From NCBI RefSeq assembly GCF_014650695.1, contig NZ_BMVL01000005.1, forward strand, positions 248,001-312,000: a stretch of 64,000 nt of DNA, given 5' to 3'. Positions 44,108 through 51,652 of the stretch are shown here, one piece after another. Under the pieces are notes generated by a model. That model was not told the origin of the DNA, did not search any database, and was given only the letters and a program-made list of their open reading frames with translations. The DNA is from Streptomyces avidinii. GTDB lineage: Bacteria > Actinomycetota > Actinomycetes > Streptomycetales > Streptomycetaceae. Every line of letters starts with the position of its first letter. Position 1 is the first letter of the stretch. The position numbers were made by a program, and so were the translations under genes.

Positions 44108-45655
44108 TCAGACGGTGGTCTTCACCGGCTCCTGGTCTTCGTCCTCGTCTGCTGCGGTGTCCGTGTCGAGGCCGGCGTCGCGGCGGCGGACGAACTCGAG
44201 GAAGTTGTTCAGCTCCCGCTTGACCACGGGGGCCAGGAGGTACAGGCCGATGATGTTGATGACCGCGAGCATGAACAGCACCGCGTCAGCCATGTCGATG
44301 AGGGTCTGCAGGGTGAGCAGCGAACCGGCGACCGCGAACAGCGTGTAGAAGACCTTGAACGTCAGCTCACTGGCCCTGCTGCGGCCGAAGAGGTGCGTCC
44401 ACGCCTTCATGCAGTAGTAGCCCCAGGTCAGCACGGTGGAGATGGCGAACAGCATCACCGCGATGGTGAGGATGTACGGGAACCAGGGCAGGACCGTGCC
44501 GAAGGCGTCCGAGGTGATCGTCACGCCGCCGACGCCCTCGCCCTTGCGGGCCTCGCCCCAGCTGGCCGGGTTGGCGATGACGATCGTCAGGGCGGTCATG
44601 GTGCAGATGACCACGGTGTCGATGAACGGCTCCAGCAGCGCGACCAGGCCCTCGCTGGCGGGGTGCTTGGTCTTGACCGCGGAGTGCGCGATCGGCGCGG
44701 AGCCGAGACCGGCCTCGTTGGAGAACGCGGCCCGCTTGAAGCCGACGATCAGCGCACCGAGGACACCACCGGCGACGCCCTCGGGGTTGAAGGCGCCCTC
44801 GATGATCGAGGAGATCGCGGTAGGCACCGCGGAGACGTTGACCAGGATGACCACGAGGCAGGCGGCGATGTAGATGCCCGCCATCGCCGGGACGAGCTTG
44901 CTGGTCACGGAGGCGATCGAGCGGATGCCGCCGAGGAGCACGACGCCGACGATCGCGGCGATCAGGATGCCGAAGAACAGCGCCCCGGCCGAGGAACCCA
45001 TCATGCCGCTCTCGCCGCCGGTGACGGACACGAGCTGGGCGTAGGACTGGTTGACCTGGAAGAGGTTGCCGCCGAAGAGACCGAAGAAGAGGATCATCGC
45101 GGAGGCGAGGACACCCAGCACCTTGCCCAGCTTCAGGCCCTTGGCTCCGAAGCGGTCGGCCAGGCCCTTGGGCAGGTAGTGCATCGGGCCGCCGGAGACG
45201 GTGCCGTCGGCGTGCACCTCGCGGTACTTCACGCCGAGGGTGACCTCGACGAACTTCGTCGCCATGCCGAGCAGGCCGCAGAGGATCATCCAGAAGGTGG
45301 CGCCCGGGCCGCCGATGGAGACGGCCACCGCCACACCCGCGATGTTGCCGAGGCCGACGGTGCCGGAGACGGCCGCGGTCAGGGCCTGGAAGTGGTTGAC
45401 CTCGCCGGCCGACCCCTTCTCGTCGTACTTGCCGCGCACCACGTTCACCGCGAGGCGGAACTTGCGTATCTGCACCAGCCCGAACCAGCCGGAGAAGACC
45501 AGGCCGGCCACGACCAGCCAGGCGACGATCAGCGGAAGCTGTGTCCCGGCCACAGGGACCGAGTAGAAGACGATGTCTCCGAGCCACTTGGCGATGGGCT
45601 CGAAGAATCCGCTGACGGCTTCGTCTACGGAGGTGGTGATGGTGTCGAGTGACAT
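44108..45655 (-). CDS. Alanine/glycine:cation symporter (AGCS family)
   Basis: 515 residues with about 11 membrane helices. Family motifs are GTVGLGNIAGVAVAVSIGGPGA, GGPMHYLPKGL and FKRAAFSNEAGLGSAPIAHSA. AGCS proteins take up alanine or glycine with sodium. The C-terminal tail is acidic and disordered. The leader (45745-45800) holds a longer relative of the nhaA leader element. No glycine riboswitch was found there. Confidence 0.93.
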   Translation of the reverse strand: MSLDTITTSVDEAVSGFFEPIAKWLGDIVFYSVPVAGTQLPLIVAWLVVAGLVFSGWFGLVQIRKFRLAVNVVRGKYDEKGSAGEVNHFQALTAAVSGTVGLGNIAGVAVAVSIGGPGATFWMILCGLLGMATKFVEVTLGVKYREVHADGTVSGGPMHYLPKGLADRFGAKGLKLGKVLGVLASAMILFFGLFGGNLFQVNQSYAQLVSVTGGESGMMGSSAGALFFGILIAAIVGVVLLGGIRSIASVTSKLVPAMAGIYIAACLVVILVNVSAVPTAISSIIEGAFNPEGVAGGVLGALIVGFKRAAFSNEAGLGSAPIAHSAVKTKHPASEGLVALLEPFIDTVVICTMTALTIVIANPASWGEARKGEGVGGVTITSDAFGTVLPWFPYILTIAVMLFAISTVLTWGYYCMKAWTHLFGRSRASELTFKVFYTLFAVAGSLLTLQTLIDMADAVLFMLAVINIIGLYLLAPVVKRELNNFLEFVRRRDAGLDTDTAADEDEDQEPVKTTV

Positions 45656-45744
45656 CAGACTTTTACCTCGATGGCGCAGGACCGGCGCAGTGCGGTGCGA
45701 CGGTGCGAGTGCGGGCGGGCATGGAGCGAACGCCGTTGTCCGAT

Positions 45745-45800
45745 CGGCGAACCAGGGCAGCGTGCCGGTCCGTGGACTCGAACCGTGAACTTCCCTGGCC
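45745..45800 (-). promoter_or_regulatory. Leader hairpin before the AGCS symporter, related to the nhaA element
   Basis: Minus strand GGCCAGGGAAG ... CCCTGGTTCGCCG encloses a 31-base insert with its own pairing. The GGGAAG and CTGGT(T)CG blocks are the same as in the nhaA and CPA1 leaders, but separated by the insert. It ends 89 bases before the start codon. Confidence 0.45.
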
Positions 45801-46115
45801 GTGCAAAGCCGGTGCGCGCCGGCAGTCCGCTGCTCGGTGAGGGGTGGGCCGGAAGCGGAGTTGCGCATTCTTAGCACGGCCTTTACGTGATCTTTAGTGA
45901 TCCACATCACTTTGGTGGTCGGTTTGCCGTATTTCAGCAGGTGCGGTGATCCGATCGTTATCCGGATCTGAGGTTCCGCTGAGCGAACGCGGACGGTTGC
46001 CGGCCCATCGCGACGCACCACCGCGCCAGCGGGCCGGGAGCTTCGCCGATAGCCTGGAGCACGTCCTGGCACCGCGAAAGTGGGCGGGGAAGGCCTCGTC
46101 GTCCGGGAGGACTCG

Positions 46116-46565
46116 ATGAAGGTCGACGTACTGGCCGAAGCCGTGATCGCCGCCCCGTGCGGCCGCGTCGCCGCCTACGCGGCCGACCCCACGAACGCAC
46201 CCGAGTGGTACGCCAACATCACGTCCGTCGACTGGCTGACCCCGCCCCCGGTAGCGGTCGGCTCCAAGGTCGCGTTCGTCGCCCGCTTCCTCGGCAGGCG
46301 GCTGGCCTACACGTACGAGATCACCGCGTACGAGCCCGGGCGCCGGATGGTGATGCGTACGGCGCAGGGCCCGTTCCCCATGGAGACGATCTACACCTGG
46401 GAGTCGTACGGGCAGGACGCGGACCGCACACGCATGACTCTCCGCAACCGGGGAGAGCCCAGCGGGTTCGCCTCGATCGGTGCCGCGGTGGTGGTGGCGG
46501 CCATGCGGCGCGCGCAGCGCAAGGACCTGGCAGCCCTCAAGGCGCTGCTGGAAGCGCGCCGCTGA
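46116..46565 (+). CDS. SRPBCC-family protein
   Basis: 149 residues. The START/Bet v1-like order is visible: the AVIAAPCGRVAAYAADPTNAPEW start, VGSKVAFVARFLGRRLAYTYEI, YEPGRRMVMRTAQGPFPMET, and a long C-terminal helix with AAMRRAQRKDLAALKALLE. Such proteins bind hydrophobic ligands; ligand unknown. ATG behind GGGAGGA. Convergent with the TfoX-like gene. Confidence 0.88.
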   Translation: MKVDVLAEAVIAAPCGRVAAYAADPTNAPEWYANITSVDWLTPPPVAVGSKVAFVARFLGRRLAYTYEITAYEPGRRMVMRTAQGPFPMETIYTWESYGQDADRTRMTLRNRGEPSGFASIGAAVVVAAMRRAQRKDLAALKALLEARR

Positions 46566-46574
46566 ACGACGACC

Positions 46575-46904
46575 TCACTTGGGCGGAAGCGTGGCGGCGA
46601 AGGCCGTGGCCGTCGTGATCCACTGGTCCAGGACGGCATCCTCAGCCAGAGCGGGGCCGCTCACCGTCACCCAGCCCCGCATCGGACGCCCGGTGAAGTC
46701 CATGGGACGCGCCTCGGGGCGGGCGAGTGCCCGCTCGGTTCCCTCCGGGCCCACGCGGACGATGAGCTCGTCGCCGCCCACGCCCACCGTCATATTGCCG
46801 TGCAGCAGAAAGGTGAGGCCGCCGAACATCCGCTTCTCGGTGAGGTCTGGTCGCTCACCGAGCCGCTCGCGGATCCGCTGGGCCAGTCTTTCGTCGTACG
46901 TCAC
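46575..46904 (-). CDS. TfoX/Sxy N-terminal domain protein
   Basis: 109 residues. TYDERLAQRIRERLGE, the hallmark EKRMFGGLTFLLHGNMTVGVG and the later EARPMDFTGRPMRGWVTV define the TfoX N-terminal fold. In gammaproteobacteria TfoX drives competence; in Streptomyces these short proteins have no known role. GTG 46904 chosen as the family-typical start; ATG 46952 would add 16 residues. Confidence 0.85.
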   Translation of the reverse strand: MTYDERLAQRIRERLGERPDLTEKRMFGGLTFLLHGNMTVGVGGDELIVRVGPEGTERALARPEARPMDFTGRPMRGWVTVSGPALAEDAVLDQWITTATAFAATLPPK

Positions 46905-47080
46905 GGATTCACTGTCCTGCGCCGAGCCCTCTACCGCACGCCGGCCCGTCACCGGGATGCCTCCCCGCCCCTGGACCGCCGCCTGCCACGTCGAGACTGC
47001 CGATGCCCGGCAGGCAACCGAAGGTCACTTTGCTGTCAGGGGCCCATTAAAGAGCCGTAAGGAACGCATAAAGTACCTGA

Positions 47081-47117
47081 CGGTGTGCCGGGAAGCCTGG
47101 TCGGCGAACAGGGGACG
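47081..47117 (+). promoter_or_regulatory. Shared leader element before the CPA1 antiporter gene
   Basis: CGGTGTGCCGGGAAG then CCTGGTCGGCG, then ACAGGGGACG; nearly identical to the element before nhaA. It starts 66 bases upstream of the antiporter ATG. Sequence outside the block does not match, so conservation is local. Confidence 0.65.
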
Positions 47118-47146
47118 ACTTTCTTCGTAGATCGGGGCTGCACGCC

Positions 47147-48412
47147 ATGGTGCTCGTCGTTGTTTTCGGTATCGCTCTGCTCGTCGCCGTGCTGTTGTCC
47201 GGCCTCGCCGCCCGCACCGTGCTGTCGACCTCCCTCCTCTTCCTTCTCGGCGGGGCTCTGGTCAGTGACGGATTCCTCGGGATCGTCCACATCACCTCCG
47301 ACAGCGAGATCGTGGGCGTGACGGCCGACCTGGCGCTGTTCGCCGTCCTCTACACGGACGGCATGCACGTCGCCTTCCCCGCATTGCGCCGGAACTGGAA
47401 GAACCCTGCCCGGGCGCTGGGTCTGGGGATGCCCCTCGCCATGGCCGGCATGGCGCTGATCACCCACTACCTGGTCGGGCTGGACTGGACGACCTCCTTC
47501 CTGATCGGCGCGGTGCTGGCCCCCACCGACCCCGTGTTCGCCTCAGCGATCGTGGGGCGCAAGGAAGTGCCGGCGAAGCTGCGTCAGCTGCTCAATGTCG
47601 AGAGCGGGATCAACGACGGCCTCGCCCTGCCCGTCGTCCTGATCCTGATCGCCGCCGCCGGCCCCACCTCCGGGCAGGCGCGGTCGTCGGTGGGTGAGAT
47701 AGCCCTCGAACTCGCGCTGGGGCTCGTCCTCGGGGTCGTGTTGCCGCTCGCGGTCGCGGGACTGGTTCGTCTGCGCCTCCTCGGCGCTGAACCGAAGCTC
47801 CAGCCGCTGCTGCCGCTGGCGGCCGGGATCATCCTCTACGCGGCCTGCCACCTGACCCATGCCAACCCCTACCTGGCCGCGTTCTCCGCCGGCGCGGTGC
47901 TCGCCTCGGTCTCGCCGGAGTCGAAGAGGGCCTTCGAACCGCTTGGTGAAGCGGTGGCGGAACTCGCGAAGTTCGCGGCGCTGCTGGTCTTCGGCGCCCT
48001 GCTGACCCCGGCCCTCTTCGGGGACCTCTCGGCGGGCGGCTACGCGGCGGTCGTGCTGGCCATCGTCCTGATCCGTCCGGCGTCGCTGCTCGTATCGCTC
48101 CTGGGTGCCCACATCGAGCAGCGCGAAAAGCTGGTCGCCGCCTGGTTCGGGCCCAAGGGCTTCGCCTCCGTCGTCTACGGCCTCCTCGTGATCCAGGCCG
48201 GCATCCCGCAGGGCGAGGAGGCGTACACCCTCATCGCCGTCTGCATCGCCTTCTCGATCATCGCCCACAGCAGCACCGACGTCCCCATCGCCCGGCTCTT
48301 CCATGTCGACGACATCGCGGGCATCCCGTCCGACGACGACCACCGGGACCAGACCCGCGTCCCCGTACCACGCGACACACCCGATCAGGAGAAGCACCAT
48401 GCCAGCCCGTGA
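47147..48412 (+). CDS. CPA1-type cation:proton antiporter (NhaP-like)
   Basis: 421 residues, about 12 helices. The CPA1 core motifs are present: FAVLYTDGMHV, GAVLAPTDPVFASAIVG and the ion-binding LNVESGINDGLALPVVL (ND motif), plus WFGPKGFASVVYG late in the protein. It should exchange Na+ or K+ for protons. The hydrophilic C-terminus (about 30 residues) is histidine-rich. It overlaps the CBS pseudogene by 14 bp. Confidence 0.92.
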   Translation: MVLVVVFGIALLVAVLLSGLAARTVLSTSLLFLLGGALVSDGFLGIVHITSDSEIVGVTADLALFAVLYTDGMHVAFPALRRNWKNPARALGLGMPLAMAGMALITHYLVGLDWTTSFLIGAVLAPTDPVFASAIVGRKEVPAKLRQLLNVESGINDGLALPVVLILIAAAGPTSGQARSSVGEIALELALGLVLGVVLPLAVAGLVRLRLLGAEPKLQPLLPLAAGIILYAACHLTHANPYLAAFSAGAVLASVSPESKRAFEPLGEAVAELAKFAALLVFGALLTPALFGDLSAGGYAAVVLAIVLIRPASLLVSLLGAHIEQREKLVAAWFGPKGFASVVYGLLVIQAGIPQGEEAYTLIAVCIAFSIIAHSSTDVPIARLFHVDDIAGIPSDDDHRDQTRVPVPRDTPDQEKHHASP

Positions 48413-48702
48413 TGGAGGACCCGCTGCTCGCCGCCGTGATCGACGACCGGCACGCGGACGACCTTGCCGAGGAACTGGCGGGCCTGACCTTCTCGGAGTG
48501 GCTCCCGCACCGGACCTTCAAGCCCCCCTAGGTCGGCCCGGACGCGGGAGTGCTCCAGATCGCCGCGGTCATGGCCCGCACGCACGTCCCGCTCGTCGCC
48601 GTCGTCGAGCACGGCGGCGGGGCGGATCAGGTCCGCCTCGTCGGGGTCGTGACGGCCGCGGCCCTGATGCGGCACTTCCTCGCGGCGGGCGGCCGGGCGT
48701 GA
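48399..48702 (+). pseudogene. CBS-domain gene with internal deletion and nonsense codon
   Basis: The SD and start (AGGAGAAGCACC ATG, MPAR) are intact, but the next segment in the other frame already reads EDPLLAAVIDDRHADDLAEE, so much of the first CBS domain appears missing. The remaining frame, from ATG 48412, continues LAGLTFSEWLPHRTFKPP, then an in-frame TAG (48529-48531), then VGPDAGVLQIAAVMARTHVP and LVGVVTAAALMRHF. A working copy would have sensed adenine nucleotides. Its stop overlaps the permease start. Confidence 0.75.
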
Positions 48703-50003
48703 GCGACTGGCAGAGCTGGGCCGCCGTCGCCGTCTTCGCCGGCGCGTACGCCCTGATCATCAGCGAGAAGGTGCACCGCGTCGCCGCAGCCCTCGGCGGA
48801 GCGGGGCTGATGCTGGCGATCGGCGCCACCGACGACGGCGCCGCGTTCCACTCCGACGAGACGGGCATCGACTGGAACGTCATCTTTCTGCTCATGGGCA
48901 TGATGATGATCGTCGGCGTGCTCAGACGGACCGGGCTCTTCGAGTACCTGGCGATCTGGTCGGTGAAGAAGGCAAGGGCCCGGCCCTTCCGGGTCATGGC
49001 GATGCTGGTCGTCATCACGGCGATGGCCTCGGCCCTGCTCGACAACGTCACCACCGTGCTGCTCGTCGCACCGGTGACACTGCTGGTCTGCGACCGGCTG
49101 CGGCTCTCCCCCGTACCCTTTCTGATCGCGGAGGTGCTCGCCTCGAACCTCGGCGGCACGGCCACGCTCGTCGGCGATCCGCCGAACATCATCATCGCCA
49201 GCCGGGCAGGGCTCACCTTCAACGACTTCCTGGTCCACCTCGCCCCGCTGTGCGTCGTGCTGGTGGCGGTCCTCGTCCTGCTCTGCCGAGTCATGTTCGC
49301 CCAGCACTTCGTCTACGACGAGAAGCGGGCCGCGGAGACCATGGAGCTGCGCGAGCGGGAGGCGATCACCGAACCCCGCCTCCTGGTACAAGGACTGGGC
49401 GTACTCGCGCTGGTCGTCGCCGGCTTCGTCCTGCACCCGGTGCTCCACCATGAGCCGAGCGTCGTCGCCCTGCTGGGCGCGGGCCTGCTCATCGCGATCT
49501 CGAAGGTGGAGACCGGAGAGGTCCTCGGTGAGGTGGAGTGGCCCACCCTCGCCTTCTTCGCAGGCCTTTTCGTCATGGTCGGCGCCCTCATCGAGACCGG
49601 TGTCATCGGAGGGCTCGCCGACTCGCTCGCGCACGCGATCGGAGGGGACGAACTCGGCGGCTCCATGCTCCTGCTGGGCGGCTCGGTCGTGCTCTCCGGG
49701 ATCGTCGAAAACATTCCCTACGTGGCCACCATGGCACCCATCACCAGCGAACTCGTCACCGACATGGGCGGTGACCCCGATCACGTCATGTGGTGGGCCC
49801 TCGCCCTGGGCGCCGACCTCGGCGGCAACGCGACCGCCATCGGCGCCTCCGCCAACGTCGTCGTCCTCGGCATCGCCGAACGCAACCGCCACCCCATCAG
49901 CTTCTGGGAGTTCACCAAGTACGGCCTCGTCGTGACCGTGGTCACCGTCACCGTCGCCGTCTCCGCCCTCTACCTCTGGCTGCGCTACTTCGCCCTCGCG
50001 TAG
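48699..50003 (+). CDS. ArsB/NhaD-type permease (SLC13-like ion transporter)
   Basis: 434 residues with about 11 helices. NVIFLLMGMMMIVGVLRRTG, ALLDNVTTVLLVAPVTLLVC, GGTATLVGDPPNIIIAS and the second copy GGNATAIGASANVVVLG are the inverted-repeat signatures of the ArsB/NhaD superfamily. Arsenite or Na+/H+ exchange are both possible; the sodium context favours NhaD-like action, which is inference. GTG start overlaps the pseudogene stop. Convergent with the PucR gene, 1 bp apart. Confidence 0.9.
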   Translation: MSDWQSWAAVAVFAGAYALIISEKVHRVAAALGGAGLMLAIGATDDGAAFHSDETGIDWNVIFLLMGMMMIVGVLRRTGLFEYLAIWSVKKARARPFRVMAMLVVITAMASALLDNVTTVLLVAPVTLLVCDRLRLSPVPFLIAEVLASNLGGTATLVGDPPNIIIASRAGLTFNDFLVHLAPLCVVLVAVLVLLCRVMFAQHFVYDEKRAAETMELREREAITEPRLLVQGLGVLALVVAGFVLHPVLHHEPSVVALLGAGLLIAISKVETGEVLGEVEWPTLAFFAGLFVMVGALIETGVIGGLADSLAHAIGGDELGGSMLLLGGSVVLSGIVENIPYVATMAPITSELVTDMGGDPDHVMWWALALGADLGGNATAIGASANVVVLGIAERNRHPISFWEFTKYGLVVTVVTVTVAVSALYLWLRYFALA

Positions 50004-50004
50004 C

Positions 50005-51060
50005 TCAGGCGTCATCTCCGGGCCAGCCGAGAAGGCGGGCGCCGATCACAGCGGTCTGGAGGGCGTAGCGGTTGCCCGGATCGGCCGGGTCGGCCCCGGT
50101 GAGGCCCCGGATGCGCTCCAGCCGGTACGTCAGCGCACGCACGCTCAACAACAGGCGGCGCGCCGCCTCCGTGGCCACGCATCCGCTGTCGAAGTAGGCG
50201 GTGAGCGTATCGATGAGCGGCTGGGCGCCGCCCCGAGCCGTACGCAGTGGACCGAGGGTGGTCTCCACCAGATCGGCCATCGCCTGACGGTCGCGGGTCA
50301 GGACCGGGTAGACGAGCAGGTCGACGGCGTGCAGTACAGGCTCGTCGAGCCCCATCCGACCCGCGAGGTCCAGCGCGCCGAGGGCCTCCTCGTATGAGTG
50401 GACGACGCCGCCCGCGCCCGGATGGGAGCGGCCGATGGCGACCCGACCGCCGTCGGTGGCCGCGTACGCCTGTTTGGCGAAGAAGGCCAGGACGTCGGGC
50501 TGATCCCCCGGAGCCACGCAGATCAGCCGGCCGTCCTTCGTGGCCAGAAGGATCTGCCGGCCGGGGAAGCGGGCCAGTACCGCCGTCTCGATGCCCCGGG
50601 CCACCCGGAAGCCGTCGCCGTACGGCTCGGGCCCGGCGGCGACGGCCACTGCGTGGGCCTGTGACAGGCGTAGCCCGAAGCGCTCGGCCCGCTCGGCGAG
50701 GCGGCCCAGGTCACTGCCGCCGTACAGCAGGTCGTCGACGAACTCGCGGCGTGCGGCCTCCTCCTGACGGATCGCCTGCTGCTGGGCACGTTCGTACCCC
50801 TCGACGAAGGCGTCCACGGCCTGTTCGACGACAGCCAACAGTGGACCGGACGACGTGGACGAGGGCCGTACGGTCTGGGCCGCCGCAAGGTGATCCCGTA
50901 TCAGGGCGCGCAACGGGAGTCCTGCCTCCGCGGCACGCTCCCCCTCCGCGCGGCGGGACTCCAGCTCGTCGCGGTTCAGACGGCGGCCCGTCGCGCAGGC
51001 GGCGGCGACGATGTCGGTGTAGCCCGCCAGATGATCCGCTGTTGCCGTTCGATCCGTCAC
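50005..51060 (-). CDS. PucR-type transcriptional regulator (CdaR/PucR family)
   Basis: 351 residues. A helical N-terminal part, a GGDEF-like middle domain (RVAIGRSHPGAGGVVHSYEEALGALDLA) and the C-terminal PucR HTH: LIDTLTAYFDSGCVATEAAR followed by LTYRLERIRGLTG. Such proteins activate catabolic or stress genes. GTG start behind GGGGGAAG. Target unknown; it is the only regulator in the ion-transport stretch downstream of the GAF-ANTAR protein. Confidence 0.9.
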   Translation of the reverse strand: MTDRTATADHLAGYTDIVAAACATGRRLNRDELESRRAEGERAAEAGLPLRALIRDHLAAAQTVRPSSTSSGPLLAVVEQAVDAFVEGYERAQQQAIRQEEAARREFVDDLLYGGSDLGRLAERAERFGLRLSQAHAVAVAAGPEPYGDGFRVARGIETAVLARFPGRQILLATKDGRLICVAPGDQPDVLAFFAKQAYAATDGGRVAIGRSHPGAGGVVHSYEEALGALDLAGRMGLDEPVLHAVDLLVYPVLTRDRQAMADLVETTLGPLRTARGGAQPLIDTLTAYFDSGCVATEAARRLLLSVRALTYRLERIRGLTGADPADPGNRYALQTAVIGARLLGWPGDDA

Positions 51061-51225
51061 GCACTTCCCCCAGTCCTGACGCGCCCATGACGCTTCCTTG
51101 ACGCGGGCACCAGAGTGCCATGTGACACGGACGCCGCCGTCCCCGGCATCAGGGGCACGTAAAGACTGCCGGTCACCGGCAGTGTGCGCCGGACGGGGAA
51201 ACGGCATGATCAGTGCACGGGGGAA

Positions 51226-51292
51226 CACACCACTGCCCGGATGTCGAGCCAAGGAAATGGCGGGGGCGGCATCCGGGCAGTGGAGTGGTGTG
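51226..51292. terminator. Extended inverted repeat, probable terminator of the small membrane-protein gene
   Basis: CACACCACTGCCCGGATG pairs with CATCCGGGCA-GTGGTGTG, interrupted by a 5-base bulge, around a 26-base loop. It starts 30 bp downstream of the small gene's stop on the minus strand. No T-run is visible, so function as a regulatory element remains possible. Confidence 0.45.
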
Positions 51293-51322
51293 CCGTGCGG
51301 CTGCGACGGGAGATCCGGGAGC

Positions 51323-51499
51323 TCAGCGCTGCCGGGAGGAGAGCCAGACCGCCACTGCGGACGCCAGGGCGAGCGCGCCGAGGGCGAGCAGCTGGAGGCC
51401 GGGGCCGGGGTGAAGGTATAGGAACGCACCCGAGGCGGTCAGGATCGCGCCGAAGACGCCCAGAGGTGACACCAGCCCCGTCGAGGTGGGTCGGGGCAT
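51323..51499 (-). CDS. Small two-helix membrane protein
   Basis: 58 residues: PLGVFGAILTASGAFLYLHPGPG and QLLALGALALASAVAVWLSS are two membrane segments joined by a short loop, with a basic SSRQR end. A strong SD (AGGAGACGGCCC) supports translation. No family recognised; it might be a transporter or channel accessory given the neighbouring TrkA-like gene. Confidence 0.65.
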   Translation of the reverse strand: MPRPTSTGLVSPLGVFGAILTASGAFLYLHPGPGLQLLALGALALASAVAVWLSSRQR

Positions 51500-51652
51500 G
51501 GGCCGTCTCCTGGCAGGGAGCAGCGGATGGTGGCCCCAAGCTCCCATACTGTGGGGCGGGGGTACAGGACCCCGCCCCACCGCTCGCGTCCCAGGGCGCG
51601 GAGCTTCGTGGTGAACACCTGGTCTGCGACCTCGTCACCCAGGGCGGGGCTG

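Noticed and set aside
45656..45900. Glycine riboswitch before the AGCS symporter
   Set aside because: The typical conserved glycine-aptamer blocks are absent; the leader instead shows GGGAAG and CTGGT blocks.
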